A DNA stretch of 64,000 nucleotides from Spartobacteria bacterium (GCA_003134765.1 PLCM01000011.1:105339-169338); one strand, 5' to 3'; positions 50,359 to 62,609 are shown, numbered from the stretch's first letter. Notes: generated from the letters alone by a model not told the origin. Numbers and translations: made by a program.

Positions 50359-50898
50359 ATGAACCTTATTCTTGCTGCTGGCAGCTTCGGAGACATGATC
50401 AAGGAAACCGGGGAGACCTTCGGTTTCGACACCAAGATCTTTCTCTCCCAGGTCATCAGCTTCATCATCGTCGCGCTGGTCCTGCGGCGGTTTGCCTACA
50501 AGCCAATCCTGGCGGTGCTCGAAGAGCGGCGGCAGCGGATCGCCGAAGGGCTTTTGAACGCGGAAAAGATCAAGCAGCAGCTCGCCGAAGCGGAGCAGCG
50601 CCACGCCGAAATTCTGGCGAAGGCCAATGCGCAGGCGCAAAAGATGATCGATGAGGCGCGGGAAAGCGCCGCTCTCGTCGCCGATCGCAAGCAGCAGGAA
50701 GCAACCGTGGCCGCGGAGCAAATCGTCGCGAAAGCGCGCGAAGCGAGCGCGATCGAGCACGAGCGGACGATGACGGAATTGAAGCGGGAACTCGGCCGCC
50801 TCGTGGTGGACACGACCGCGAAGGTAACCGGCAAGGTCCTGACTTCTGACGACCAGCGGCGTTTGCAGGAAGAAGCGTCGCGCCAGATCGCATCGTAA
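50359..50898 (+). CDS. atpF: ATP synthase F0 subunit b
   Basis: 179 residues. One N-terminal membrane helix (IFLSQVISFIIVALVLRRF) and then a long charged helix with EERRQRIAEGLLNAEKIKQQ typical of the b-type stator stalk. Only one b-type gene is present, so a homodimeric stalk is expected. 38 bp after atpE. Next comes a family A element and then atpH. Confidence 0.93.
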   Translation: MNLILAAGSFGDMIKETGETFGFDTKIFLSQVISFIIVALVLRRFAYKPILAVLEERRQRIAEGLLNAEKIKQQLAEAEQRHAEILAKANAQAQKMIDEARESAALVADRKQQEATVAAEQIVAKAREASAIEHERTMTELKRELGRLVVDTTAKVTGKVLTSDDQRRLQEEASRQIAS

Positions 50899-50946
50899 AA
50901 AATGAATTCAGCGGCTTGCATGCAAACGTGTCCGACCGAGCGAATC

Positions 50947-51072
50947 TGGGGAGCGCACGCGCCTCGCGTGCTGGCGATGGCGCCCTCGCCATCGCGAACT
51001 TGTTTGTTCCGACAGGTTTCAAAGCATTTCGGCGAGGCGCCGAAACGAGCACGCGAGGCGCGTGCGCTCCCC
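50947..51072. repeat. Family A palindromic element, copy A3, inside the atp operon
   Basis: Perfect 24-bp outer stem: GGGGAGCGCACGCGCCTCGC... and ...GCGAGGCGCGTGCGCTCCCC. Inner hairpins GCGATGGCG-CCCT-CGCCATCGC (50974-50995) and TTTCGGCG-AGG-CGCCGAAA (51027-51045). It lies in the 185-bp gap between atpF and atpH. Confidence 0.9.
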
Positions 51073-51083
51073 CGATTCTGATA

Positions 51084-51476
51084 ATGAAGATCAGCAAAGA
51101 GACCAGGCAGCTTTCGAAGGAACTCCTTCGCTCGAGCTTTATCGATGGCCGGCTGGACAGCGGCAGAGTCGCGTCCCTCGTGAAATCGTTGATCGAAAAA
51201 AAACCGCGCCATTACATTCAGGTCCTCGAGGCCTACCAGCGTTTGCTCCGTCTCGAAGTGGAAAAGCGCACCGCCACCATCGAGACCGCGACCGAGCTTT
51301 CCCCGGAGGCCGGCGCGCAAATCGTCGCCAACCTCAAGCGCAAGTACGGCGGCGATCTCGCGTCGAACTTCGTCGTGAACAAGGAATTGCTCGGCGGAAT
51401 GCGGATCCGTGTGGGCAGCGACGTTTGGGACAGCAGTGTGCGCAACCGCCTCCATCGCCTCCAGCAACAACTTTAA
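51084..51476 (+). CDS. atpH: ATP synthase F1 subunit delta, short form
   Basis: 130 residues from ATG 51084; usual AtpH is about 175-180. It keeps the end of the family: YGGDLASNFVVNKELLGGMR, the IRVGSDVWDSSVRNRLHRL signature of the delta/OSCP C-terminus, and a helical N-part (RQLSKELLRSSFIDGRLDSG). It probably joins the b stalk to the alpha subunits. In-frame codons upstream (from 50916) run through element A3 without a stop, but these are repeat sequence, not delta. 12 bp before atpA. Confidence 0.85.
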   Translation: MKISKETRQLSKELLRSSFIDGRLDSGRVASLVKSLIEKKPRHYIQVLEAYQRLLRLEVEKRTATIETATELSPEAGAQIVANLKRKYGGDLASNFVVNKELLGGMRIRVGSDVWDSSVRNRLHRLQQQL

Positions 51477-51488
51477 CCCCTACTTATT

Positions 51489-53024
<1,536 letters not shown>

Positions 53025-53066
53025 TCCCGGCCCTCCACTAACGACTCTCAACTCGCAACTGCTTCG

Positions 53067-55366
<2,300 letters not shown>

Positions 55367-55393
55367 CGAATGTCGAATGCCGAACACTGAGCC

Positions 55394-55801
55394 ATGGCAA
55401 CCCTGAGACTTGAGATCGTGACGCCGGAAGCGACGGCTTACTCGGAGGACGTCGAGATGGTTACTCTTCCTGGATCGGAGGGCGAACTCGGCGTTTATCC
55501 GAACCACGTCCCACTCCTGACGACCATAAATCCCGGCGAGCTCCGGGTTCTCAAGGGCGGCAAGGAAACTTTTCTCGCGATCGGCGAAGGGTTTGTTGAG
55601 ATCACCGCATCAACCGTTTCGGTCCTGACCGATATGGCCCTTGAGGCTGCGGCGATCGACGAGCATGCTGCCGAAGCTGCAGTGGCCAGAGCAAAAGCAG
55701 CCATGAAAGAAGATCTCGGGTCGGAAGGGATCGCGGCCGTTCAGGCCTCGTTACAAAAGGCGCTGGCGCAATTGCACGTCAAGCGTCGACGGCGCAGTTA
55801 G
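55394..55801 (+). CDS. atpC: ATP synthase F1 subunit epsilon
   Basis: 135 residues: beta-sandwich RLEIVTPEATAYSEDVEMVT, LPGSEGELGVYPNHVPLLTT and then helical C-terminal domain (ALEAAAIDEHAAEAAVARAK). It is the regulatory rotor subunit. It ends the operon and runs into a family B/A composite repeat. Confidence 0.95.
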   Translation: MATLRLEIVTPEATAYSEDVEMVTLPGSEGELGVYPNHVPLLTTINPGELRVLKGGKETFLAIGEGFVEITASTVSVLTDMALEAAAIDEHAAEAAVARAKAAMKEDLGSEGIAAVQASLQKALAQLHVKRRRRS

Positions 55802-55992
55802 ATGTAGAGGTGCTCGCCGCGGCGAGCCTCAATGCTGGGGAGCGCACGCGCCTCGCGTGCTGATTTCGGCGCCCTCGCCGAAATTGTTCTCCAACTGACA
55901 AAGTTCGCGATCGCGGGGGCGCGATCGCCCGCACGCGAGGGCGCGTGCGCTCCCCGGAACGGAACAGGCGCTTGGCACAAGCGCCTCTACAT
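55802..55992. repeat. Composite repeat: family A copy A4 nested in family B
   Basis: ATGTAGAG at 55802-55809 and CTCTACAT at 55985-55992 are the outer ends of palindrome B (intact copy at 1585). Between them sits the hairpin GAGGTGCTCGCCGCGGCGAG, then family A copy A4 (55836-55956), then GGCGCTTG-GCA-CAAGCGCC. Confidence 0.85.
55836..55956. repeat. Family A palindromic element, copy A4
   Basis: Outer stem GGGGAGCGCACGCGCCTCGC... and ...CGAGGGCGCGTGCGCTCCCC (one extra G). Inner hairpins ATTTCGGCG-CCCT-CGCCGAAAT (55863-55884) and GCGATCGCG-GGGG-CGCGATCGC (55907-55928). Confidence 0.9.
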
Positions 55993-56007
55993 CGTTACTG
56001 TCGCCTC

Positions 56008-56817
56008 GTGGAAGTTCCCGAAACAGTCGGAATCATCGCCGGCAACGGAGTTTACCCGCGACTTCTCGTCGAGGCTGCCCGCCGCGCCGGCGTTAAAAAG
56101 ATCGTCGCTACCGCGTTCACCGGTGAAACCGACGAACGCCTCGCGGGGATGGTGGACGAAATCCATTGGATGCGCGTCGGGCAGCTGGGAAAACTGATCT
56201 CTTCGTTTCGAAACGCGGGCGTGGCCAGCGCCATCATGGCGGGTCAGATCGCGCCGAAAAATCTTTTCGACCTTCGTCCTGACTGGAAAACGCTCCTCCT
56301 CCTGGCGCGGCTGAAACGCCGCAACGCCGAATCGATCTTCGCTGCCATCGGCGATGAGCTGGGTGGCGCGGGAATAACGCTGTTGCCGGCCACTTCGTTT
56401 CTCGAGGATTGTCTGGCGCCCACCGGACTGATCGCCGGGAGGAAGTTGACTCCCCGTGAAGAAGACGACGTGGCCTTCGGTTTTGAGATCGCAGGAGAAA
56501 TAAGCCGGCTCGATATTGGCCAGACGGTTGTCATCAAAAACGGGACGGTCCTGGCCGTCGAAGGATTTGAGGGAACGAACGAAGCGATCAAACGCGGCGG
56601 CAGCCTCGGTGGAAAGCATTCGATCATGATCAAGGTCGCCAAGCCGAATCAGGATATGCGTTTCGACGTGCCGGTCGTCGGCGTCACCACGATCGAGGTC
56701 GCGACAGAAGCGCATCTGCGCGTCATTGCCATCGAAGCCGGTCGAACTCTGCTCCTCGAAAAAGAGGCGCTGGTTGCCGCCGCCGCTCGGGCGAACATAT
56801 CGATCGTCGCCCGCTGA
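56008..56817 (+). CDS. lpxI: UDP-2,3-diacylglucosamine pyrophosphatase LpxI
   Basis: 269 residues from GTG 56008. It has ETVGIIAGNGVYPRLLVEAA at the start, MAGQIAPKNLFDLRPDW, TFLEDCLAPTGLIAG-like TSFLEDCLAPTGLIAGRKLT (the family mark), DIGQTVVIKNGTVLAVEGFE and MRFDVPVVGVTTIE. LpxI removes UMP from UDP-diacylglucosamine to make lipid X in lipid A synthesis. Fits a Gram-negative with LptF/G. It follows the atp operon after the composite repeat. Confidence 0.9.
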   Translation: MEVPETVGIIAGNGVYPRLLVEAARRAGVKKIVATAFTGETDERLAGMVDEIHWMRVGQLGKLISSFRNAGVASAIMAGQIAPKNLFDLRPDWKTLLLLARLKRRNAESIFAAIGDELGGAGITLLPATSFLEDCLAPTGLIAGRKLTPREEDDVAFGFEIAGEISRLDIGQTVVIKNGTVLAVEGFEGTNEAIKRGGSLGGKHSIMIKVAKPNQDMRFDVPVVGVTTIEVATEAHLRVIAIEAGRTLLLEKEALVAAAARANISIVAR

Positions 56818-56826
56818 AACTGCGAC

Positions 56827-56880
56827 CAAGGAGCGGCGGTTTGCAACCGCCGAGGGCGATTTGGAAATCGCCCTTCCTTG
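56827..56880. repeat. Double hairpin between convergent genes
   Basis: GGCGGTTTGCAACCGCC (56835-56851) and GGGCGATTTGGAAATCGCCC (56854-56873) inside AAGGAG...CTTCCTT. It may end transcription of lpxI or the nucleoside hydrolase gene, but looks like a dispersed element type. Confidence 0.75.
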
Positions 56881-57822
56881 TCATTCGCGGTTTTGTCGCG
56901 ACATAAGTCTGCGCAGGACGATGTCCTTCGTTCCTGCCTGGAGGCTCGTGCCAACTCTCACCCCCCGCGCTCCACTCGTTAGGCGAAACGTCACTCGCAG
57001 GTTTCCCGTTTCGTCCATCCTTGCATGGCGTGTTTCCATCGAAACCAACTCCGGCCTCGCCGCGGCCACGATTGCGAGGGCGTCGAAGATCGGTCCACCG
57101 TTTGTCCTGGCGAAATGCGTCCAAAACCAGAGCCAGACTCCGCTGCGACCTGAAAGATAGCTGCCCGCGCCACCGCGCCGTGCGAGTTCACGCAGATCCT
57201 GTTCGTTAAGAGTCAGGTGCGATCCGGTTGCGATTGGCACCAGCGTTACTGGAATCTTCGTCGCCAGCAACAGGGCCGTTGCCCGGGAATCCTTGAACAC
57301 ATTGGCGTCGTGAATCTGGAAAGATTGGTTTGCGCCCAGAGCCAGGGTTGTCCCTTCTGGCTGGCCGCCAACGAAAATCACGCGCTTGATTTGTCGCGCG
57401 ATCCCAGGGTGAAGCTGAAGAAACGTCGCGAGGTTTGTGAGCGGCCCGAGCGCGATGTAGGTGACGGAGTGTTTTTCCAGCGCTTTCGCGAGCGCTTCGC
57501 TTGCTTCACTGCGCCGCCCGAGGTCAGCGGGCGATCTCGCGCCGGCAAAAACTTGCTCGGGACTCACCATCCCGGCTTCGCCAAACTGCCTGACCAGTTC
57601 TTGCGCGATGCGCGTGGTGGCCGGCAGCGGGGCGTTCCCGTAGGTCGTGCTCACTCCGGCGATGCGGATCTCCGGCGAATGCAACGCGAGGACGAGTGCA
57701 TAAGCATCATCCACTTCGCGGAACGGAGATCCGATGGAAACATCCGTGTCGATCCACACTGTTTCGGCGCTGGCGAAGCCAACCAAGCCGAAGGTGACGA
57801 CGAGCAGAATCAGCTTCCGCAT
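56881..57822 (-). CDS. Secreted nucleoside hydrolase, variant active-site loop
   Basis: 313 residues with signal peptide (RKLILLVVTFGLVGFASAE). It belongs to the IUNH fold: WIDTDVSIGSPFREVDDAYA with the DTD...DD calcium motif, YIALGPLTNLATFLQLHP, IHDANVFKDSRATALLLATK, and the C-terminal NGGPIFDALAI where His is usual (HDPLA/HDAxA). The first Asp pair is separated from DD by about 10 residues (usually 3), and the last motif has Phe-Asp. Presumably hydrolyses nucleosides in the periplasm, but activity may be altered. Confidence 0.8.
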   Translation of the reverse strand: MRKLILLVVTFGLVGFASAETVWIDTDVSIGSPFREVDDAYALVLALHSPEIRIAGVSTTYGNAPLPATTRIAQELVRQFGEAGMVSPEQVFAGARSPADLGRRSEASEALAKALEKHSVTYIALGPLTNLATFLQLHPGIARQIKRVIFVGGQPEGTTLALGANQSFQIHDANVFKDSRATALLLATKIPVTLVPIATGSHLTLNEQDLRELARRGGAGSYLSGRSGVWLWFWTHFARTNGGPIFDALAIVAAARPELVSMETRHARMDETGNLRVTFRLTSGARGVRVGTSLQAGTKDIVLRRLMSRQNRE

Positions 57823-57858
57823 TTTGTCCTTTGGAGAATACCAGCCGGTCGGTGCGCC

Positions 57859-58242
57859 TTACCGAACGCGATTCACCGACCAACTGACGGGCAGTCGAAC
57901 TCGCGTGAAGATCGCCGGCTTAAACCGCCATTTCCGGAAGGCGCTCCTCGCCGCATTGTCGAGCACGGCGCTGCCGCTGCTCTTCAGGACCACTACTTCC
58001 GTGACGGTGCCGCCTTTGTTTATCCGAAGCTCGTAGAGACCGCTGCCGGCAGTCTTCGCCTTTTGTGCTTCCTCGGGATAGGCCGGTCCCGGCGAGGCAG
58101 TCGCGTATCGCATCAATTCCTCATCGCTCACTGTTGAGGTGTGCCCATCGCTCCAAACCGCGGTTGTCTTTTCAGACGCCAGCGCCGGTGACGCGACGAT
58201 CGCGAAGAACACGATGACGGAGATGAATCGCACGTTCAGCAT
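57859..58242 (-). CDS. TonB C-terminal domain-like protein
   Basis: 127 residues from ATG 58242. Signal peptide (FISVIVFFAIVASPALASE) then the TonB C-terminal fold: PGPAYPEEAQKAKTAGSGLY, VTEVVVLKSSGSAVLDNAAR and AFRKWRFKPAIFTRVRLPVS. There is no membrane-anchored Pro-rich spacer, so it is not a classical TonB energy transducer; many bacteria have such secreted TonB-like domains of unknown role. An upstream in-frame start at 58329 lies close to the tRNA. Confidence 0.75.
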   Translation of the reverse strand: MLNVRFISVIVFFAIVASPALASEKTTAVWSDGHTSTVSDEELMRYATASPGPAYPEEAQKAKTAGSGLYELRINKGGTVTEVVVLKSSGSAVLDNAARSAFRKWRFKPAIFTRVRLPVSWSVNRVR

Positions 58243-58339
58243 CCCGGATGAAGTTAAGTTCAGGCTCGTCCAATGCAACTTTCCTCGAACTTCCCCGTTG
58301 CAAATCGCAACGCCGCCGTCGAAAATCAAAAATTCTGAC

Positions 58340-58412
58340 GGGGTCTTAGCTCAGTTGGTAGAGCACCGCAATGGCATTGCGGGGGTCAGGGGTTCGAATC
58401 CCCTAGGCTCCA
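58340..58412 (+). tRNA. tRNA-Ala (anticodon GGC)
   Basis: 73 nt. Acceptor GGGGTCT pairs with AGGCTCC (one G-U), D-arm AGCTCAGTTGGTAGAGC, anticodon stem CCGCA/TGCGG with loop ATGGCAT (GGC), T-arm GGGG TTCGAAT CCCC, discriminator A. CCA is not encoded (the DNA continues CGG). The 3' half is repeated at 58614 and, partly, 63029. Confidence 0.93.
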
Positions 58413-58420
58413 CGGATTTC
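58397..58420 (+). repeat. tRNA 3'-end direct repeat, copy 1 (possible att site)
   Basis: AATCCCCTAGGCTCCACGGA with TTTC after it. It recurs at 58614-58637 with one mismatch, 217 bp away. Confidence 0.8.
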
Positions 58421-58599
58421 GGAATGAAACCCTGGAGCACTTGGGGATGAGAATGGAGCGAGCCGGGAGGCCGCGACATGGACGGGGAGGCCGAGAGGCC
58501 GACTGAGCGGGTGCGAAGGAGTCAACGCCGTTCGACTGGCGGGGCGCGTCACGCGCAAGGGTCAAAATCCGGCAGCCGCCGGATCAATCTCTAGAGCCT
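58413..58599. other. Sequence between tRNA and its 3' repeat
   Basis: About 200 bases with GGGAGGCCGCGACATGGACG-like direct motifs (GAGGCC repeated three times) and no gene. No recombinase or excisionase can be seen. It may be a small remnant between two att-like repeats. Confidence 0.5.
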
Positions 58600-58613
58600 C
58601 GCGCAGCGAGGAT

Positions 58614-58637
58614 AATCCCCTAGGCTGCACGGATTTC
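58614..58637 (+). repeat. tRNA 3'-end direct repeat, copy 2 (possible att site)
   Basis: Matches 58397-58420 in 23 of 24 bases (CTGCAC for CTCCAC). This is the pattern left by site-specific integration at a tRNA gene. Confidence 0.75.
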
Positions 58638-58677
58638 TCTTCTAGCGTCCGCAAAAAGGGAAAAGTCGGCCACGGAC

Positions 58678-60600
58678 TCACTTCTGGGGAGGCTGCTGCC
58701 TCTGACGGGCATATTGTAGATTGTTCCGCGCCAACTCGAAGTCAGGCTTCGATCGCAACGCCTGGTCACAGGCTGCGACTGCCTCGTCGTATCGGCCGAG
58801 TTTGTTGGAGGCAGCGCAAATGTTGTTCCAGGCTTCGGCGTAACCGGGCCGAAGGTCGAGCGCGCGCCGGCAGGCGACGATCGATTCGGCGTAGCGCTCT
58901 TCGCCATAAAACTTAAGGCTGAGGTCGAGGTAATACTCCGGTGTCTGCGGCGCCGGTTGATTGACTGCCTGAGTATTTGCTTTCGCGAGAAGATCGCGCG
59001 CAGTCAGGTCGGCTGGGCTCAGCTCCACCGCGCTTTGCAGAAAGCCGCGCGCTTCCTCGGCGCGTGAGTGCGCGAGCAAATAACGCGCATAATAGGTGTA
59101 GCTGTCAGGAGACGACGGGGCGAGGCGGAGCGCTTCCTTGAAATGTTGCTCGGCTTGCGATGACTGTTTCGTCGCGTCTTCCGCGATCGCGAGATTGATC
59201 AAGAGCACGGAATAGTGCGGCGTGAGCGGTTCGGCGCGATGGAAATAATCGAGCGCGCCGGCGTAATCGCCTTTGGCCATCAGCGTGTTGCCATAGTTCA
59301 TCAGACCTCTCCCGTTGAGTGGGCCTTTTTGGACTACGTCATACCAGAGCGATTCCTCGTCTTTCCAGACTTTGTTGCGCTGATAGGTTGCGTATCCGTC
59401 GGCGGAAAGGAGTAGAACCGCGGTACAGCCGGCTACTACTTTCGCGAAGAAATTGTAGTTAGTCCCTGGTCGAAGCAGCAGTGAAGCAACACCAGCGATT
59501 GCAATAACGAGTCCCACGTAGGGAAGAAATGTCCGGTGATCGTTCATTACTTCGGCGAGAGGAAAGAGCGACGTCGGCATGAGCGCGATTAAGAACCAAA
59601 GAAGACCGAAACCAATCAAACGCGTTTTTTTGAAAACGGCGGCCGCGATTGCGACGGCGATGAAAAAGACGCTGAACGCGAAACCCGTCCAGAAACGCGG
59701 GTCGTCTGTGGTTGTGAACGGATTGAGGTCGTAGTCGGCGGAGAGTCCGGTCGGCCAGAAGAACGTCTTGAAATAGAGCGACGTCACGTAAGGCTGCGTG
59801 ATCAAGTAACTGCGCGCATTCGCCGCGCCGGCGACCCAGCTGCGCGGCGTCATGTGTTGTACGAACCACAACATCGCTCCGCAGATCAAAAACGGTACGA
59901 TGATTTGCCCGATCCGCTGTAGCCGCGTCTCGGCGAGACGCGTCTTGTGCTGTTCGAACAACAGCCAATAAATCGCGAAGAGCACAGCGAAGATCGCCGC
60001 GGGCGGCTTCGCCAGAATGGCGATCGCGGCCGGGAGAACGTAGAGATAGTAACCGCGGAGCCGCGGGAAGGCGGAGTAAACGCCGAAGGATGCGATCACT
60101 CCGAGCGCCGCGATCACGTCGGCCGAAGCGATGATGTAGTTGATCGTGTCCGCGTTTGCCGCGTGAAGCCCAAACCAAGCCGCGGCGGCCAGCGCGATCC
60201 AGCGATTGCCTGACGAAGTCGCACCTCTTTCGAGCAGATGATCAATGAAAAATGCCAGCAGCAACACGAGCGCGATAAACAGCGCGAAGATCGACAGGTG
60301 AAACCAGAAAGGGTGCAGACCGCCGGCCAGCCGGTAATCGATCGCGAGCAAAGTCGAGACGAGCGGGCGATACGATTGATTGCTCGGGAGCGAACTAAAG
60401 GTCGTCGCGTCGCGAAAGAAGAGCGGAATGTTGCGTAGCTCGCGGATGGACGCGTTGTTTACGATCGTGTGCGCGTCGTCGAAATGGAAGGTGTTGTGAA
60501 AATGGTTGGCGTAGGTCGCGATAAGTGAGGCCAGCAACAGTGCAGCGCCCAAGCCCGCCAGGGCTTTTCCTCGCATTACGTTCGCCTGGGCTTCAGACAT
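58678..60600 (-). CDS. Multi-helix membrane protein with TPR domain (TMTC/DUF1736-like)
   Basis: 640 residues from ATG 60600; ATG 60636 adds 12 residues. It has about ten N-terminal membrane helices beginning with LAGLGAALLLASLIATYANH, an HFDDAHTIVNNASIRELRNI loop with the acidic DD pair seen in GT39/TMTC-type O-mannosyltransferases, LAKPPAAIFAVLFAIYWLLF, and from about 430 TPR units (MNYGNTLMAKGDYAGALDYF, SPDSYTYYARYLLAHSRAEE, AYAEAWNNICAASNKLGRYD). Likely a glycosyltransferase-like inner-membrane protein; donor and acceptor are unknown. It sits in the possible tRNA-linked island. Confidence 0.82.
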   Translation of the reverse strand: MSEAQANVMRGKALAGLGAALLLASLIATYANHFHNTFHFDDAHTIVNNASIRELRNIPLFFRDATTFSSLPSNQSYRPLVSTLLAIDYRLAGGLHPFWFHLSIFALFIALVLLLAFFIDHLLERGATSSGNRWIALAAAAWFGLHAANADTINYIIASADVIAALGVIASFGVYSAFPRLRGYYLYVLPAAIAILAKPPAAIFAVLFAIYWLLFEQHKTRLAETRLQRIGQIIVPFLICGAMLWFVQHMTPRSWVAGAANARSYLITQPYVTSLYFKTFFWPTGLSADYDLNPFTTTDDPRFWTGFAFSVFFIAVAIAAAVFKKTRLIGFGLLWFLIALMPTSLFPLAEVMNDHRTFLPYVGLVIAIAGVASLLLRPGTNYNFFAKVVAGCTAVLLLSADGYATYQRNKVWKDEESLWYDVVQKGPLNGRGLMNYGNTLMAKGDYAGALDYFHRAEPLTPHYSVLLINLAIAEDATKQSSQAEQHFKEALRLAPSSPDSYTYYARYLLAHSRAEEARGFLQSAVELSPADLTARDLLAKANTQAVNQPAPQTPEYYLDLSLKFYGEERYAESIVACRRALDLRPGYAEAWNNICAASNKLGRYDEAVAACDQALRSKPDFELARNNLQYARQRQQPPQK

Positions 60601-60839
60601 CGGACGAGTCTCCCCGAACGGACCGCGTGGAAGCAATCACGCTGCTGTAGAGGCATCCGTGTCGGCTGCGGCTAGCGCTTCGCAGGCGGCACGCCCGCAT
60701 TACAGTCAAAATAAGAAAACATCGCGCGGGGCTTTCTACTTTTTCATGCTCGCCGAGTTTGATTCAATGATACGCTGCACCGCCTCTGCGCAGTCAGGCT
60801 GCGCTCGTCCCTCGCTCCGCCTCGCCTGCTCCGGGCAGC
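60601..60839. other. Intergenic, nothing recognised
   Basis: About 240 bases between the TPR membrane protein and the collagen/FGE-fold gene, both on the minus strand. I see no gene and no strong hairpin. Confidence 0.5.
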
Positions 60840-62609
60840 TCACGGACCTGGGGCCAGGACAGCCCGGAAACCAATATCGCCGATGCTGTTGGCGTAGATC
60901 GGGTCGACGAACCACCGATCGGCGCAACGCGCGTAGTTGGCGCTGAAGCGCCAATTGCCGCCTCGGATCACGCGGTTCGAGCCCGAGGCCGGCCCATGTG
61001 GGTCGCTGCCTCCAGCATACGGCGTCCCATACCAATCATAACACCACTCGAAAACATTCCCAGCCATGTCGTAAAGCCCATACCCGTTCGCCGCAAAGGA
61101 GCCCACCGGACTCGTGGCAGGTGAGGTTCCCCCGATACTCCCAATGGCGTTATAGCCGTTCGGTCCCAAATCGTAGCTCAAGCCGGTGTTGCCGTCGTAG
61201 TTGGCCAGATTTTCCGTGATGGTGTTGCCCCAAGGAAACCGTTGCCCGCTCAAACCTCCCCGCGCCGCCTTCTCCCACTCCGCTTCCGTCGGCAACCGGT
61301 AGCCTATAGCCGCCCAATTCACAAAAACCGGCACCTCCCCGGTCTTATACACCGCCGTCAACCCCGCATCCGTGTAATAAACTGGAGTTTTTCCTGCTTG
61401 CTCCGACCGAGCATTGCACCACTTCACCACGTCATACCAATCCACCGCCTGCACCGGATTATTCACCAACTTCCCCGCACCGGCGTTGTTAAAACTATAC
61501 CCGTTGCTCGTCGCCCAATAATAAGCCGACTGCCATTGACTCAAGCTCACTAGGTTCACGTCCATGTAAAACGCTGACACGGTCACGCTAACCGTGGGTG
61601 TGGCATCGCTCTCGCCATCCAGACTGTCCCCCATCGTGAACGCACCCGCAGGAATGAGCACCATGCCGAGCGGGCTGGCGGCCACAGAACCCGTAGGGCC
61701 AGTCGCACCTGTCGCTCCGGTCGCACCCGCAACGCCCTGAGACCCGGTCGTTCCCTGCGAGCCTGTGGCTCCGGTTGCGCCGTTGGTTCCCGCAGTGCCA
61801 GTGGCGCCTGTCGGACCAGTCGCACCCGTTGCACCGGTAGCTCCGGCAATACCTTGAATACCTTGTGTGCCAGTTGCACCGGTGTTGCCTTGCACACCTT
61901 GAGAGCCAGTTGGCCCAGTCGCGCCATTCGTCCCAGCAGTGCCAGTGGCACCCGTCGACCCGGTCGCGCCAGTGGCTCCGTTAGTTCCATTTGTTCCCGC
62001 TAACCCCGTAGCTCCGGTTGGACCGGTCGGGCCGGTAGGTCCCGTGGCGCCCGTGTTGCTGCTGGGGGGATCCAGATCATAGACCTCGATTAATCCAATA
62101 CCGGTGGTGTTGTTTTTCCCGGCAATGATGGCGGTATAGTTGGCGTTGGCTGCCAGAGTAACGAGAATGGCCGCTTCCCGAGAATCGCTCGGCGCCAGGC
62201 CAGTGAGCCGGATATCATTGGCATTGGACGCGTCCATCCAGTTGTCATTGGAGTTGATGAGGGTGCCGTTGACGTCGCGCAGTTCGAGGGTGGGATCCAT
62301 CAAGCGCCCGGGAATTGGAGTGCCATTGAATTGAAGCGAAGAACCAAGCCCGCGGATGATGACGCGTTTGGTCGCCCCAGCCCCCGCCCCCGAATCGCCT
62401 CGGATAATGAATCCACCTATCCCGACACTGTCGGCCGTCCCCACAGCGACTCTGGCCGATATATTAGCCAAGGTGGAATTGCCTGTGTCCGCGAGGGACG
62501 CGCTGTCCAGATCGCTGGCTTTCACTGGCGTCGGAAAGTTTGCGAGCGACAGAGCAAGTGCAGCGGCGATTGGGATAACTTTAAGGTGTGCGTTGAGGGT
62601 TGAGTTCAT
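60840..62609 (-). CDS. Chimeric secreted protein: verrucomicrobial domain, collagen-like repeats, FGE/SUMF domain
   Basis: 589 residues from ATG 62609. Signal peptide ([20 protein letters not shown]), one ~130-residue verrucomicrobial domain ([58 protein letters not shown]), about 40 perfect Gly-X-Y triplets ([20 protein letters not shown]) at about 187-308, and a C-terminal SUMF1/FGE domain ([73 protein letters not shown]). The FGE active-site Cys pair is incomplete: Phe is at the first Cys place, Cys remains at the second. Probably a surface-anchored binding protein, not a formylglycine enzyme. Confidence 0.85.
   Translation of the reverse strand: MNSTLNAHLKVIPIAAALALSLANFPTPVKASDLDSASLADTGNSTLANISARVAVGTADSVGIGGFIIRGDSGAGAGATKRVIIRGLGSSLQFNGTPIPGRLMDPTLELRDVNGTLINSNDNWMDASNANDIRLTGLAPSDSREAAILVTLAANANYTAIIAGKNNTTGIGLIEVYDLDPPSSNTGATGPTGPTGPTGATGLAGTNGTNGATGATGSTGATGTAGTNGATGPTGSQGVQGNTGATGTQGIQGIAGATGATGATGPTGATGTAGTNGATGATGSQGTTGSQGVAGATGATGATGPTGSVAASPLGMVLIPAGAFTMGDSLDGESDATPTVSVTVSAFYMDVNLVSLSQWQSAYYWATSNGYSFNNAGAGKLVNNPVQAVDWYDVVKWCNARSEQAGKTPVYYTDAGLTAVYKTGEVPVFVNWAAIGYRLPTEAEWEKAARGGLSGQRFPWGNTITENLANYDGNTGLSYDLGPNGYNAIGSIGGTSPATSPVGSFAANGYGLYDMAGNVFEWCYDWYGTPYAGGSDPHGPASGSNRVIRGGNWRFSANYARCADRWFVDPIYANSIGDIGFRAVLAPGP
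61688..62051 (-). repeat. Collagen-like Gly-X-Y coding repeat
   Basis: DNA for about 40 uninterrupted GXY triplets, mostly GAT, GPT, GTN and GSQ. Thr at Y is dominant, as in bacterial and phage collagen-like proteins. Confidence 0.85.

Noticed and set aside
50916..51083. Longer AtpH start running through the family A element
   Set aside because: The added residues are repeat-encoded and recur near other genes (GSARASRA-type peptide); they are not part of the delta fold.
60840..62609. Functional formylglycine-generating enzyme
   Set aside because: One of the two catalytic cysteines is replaced and no sulfatase gene is nearby.
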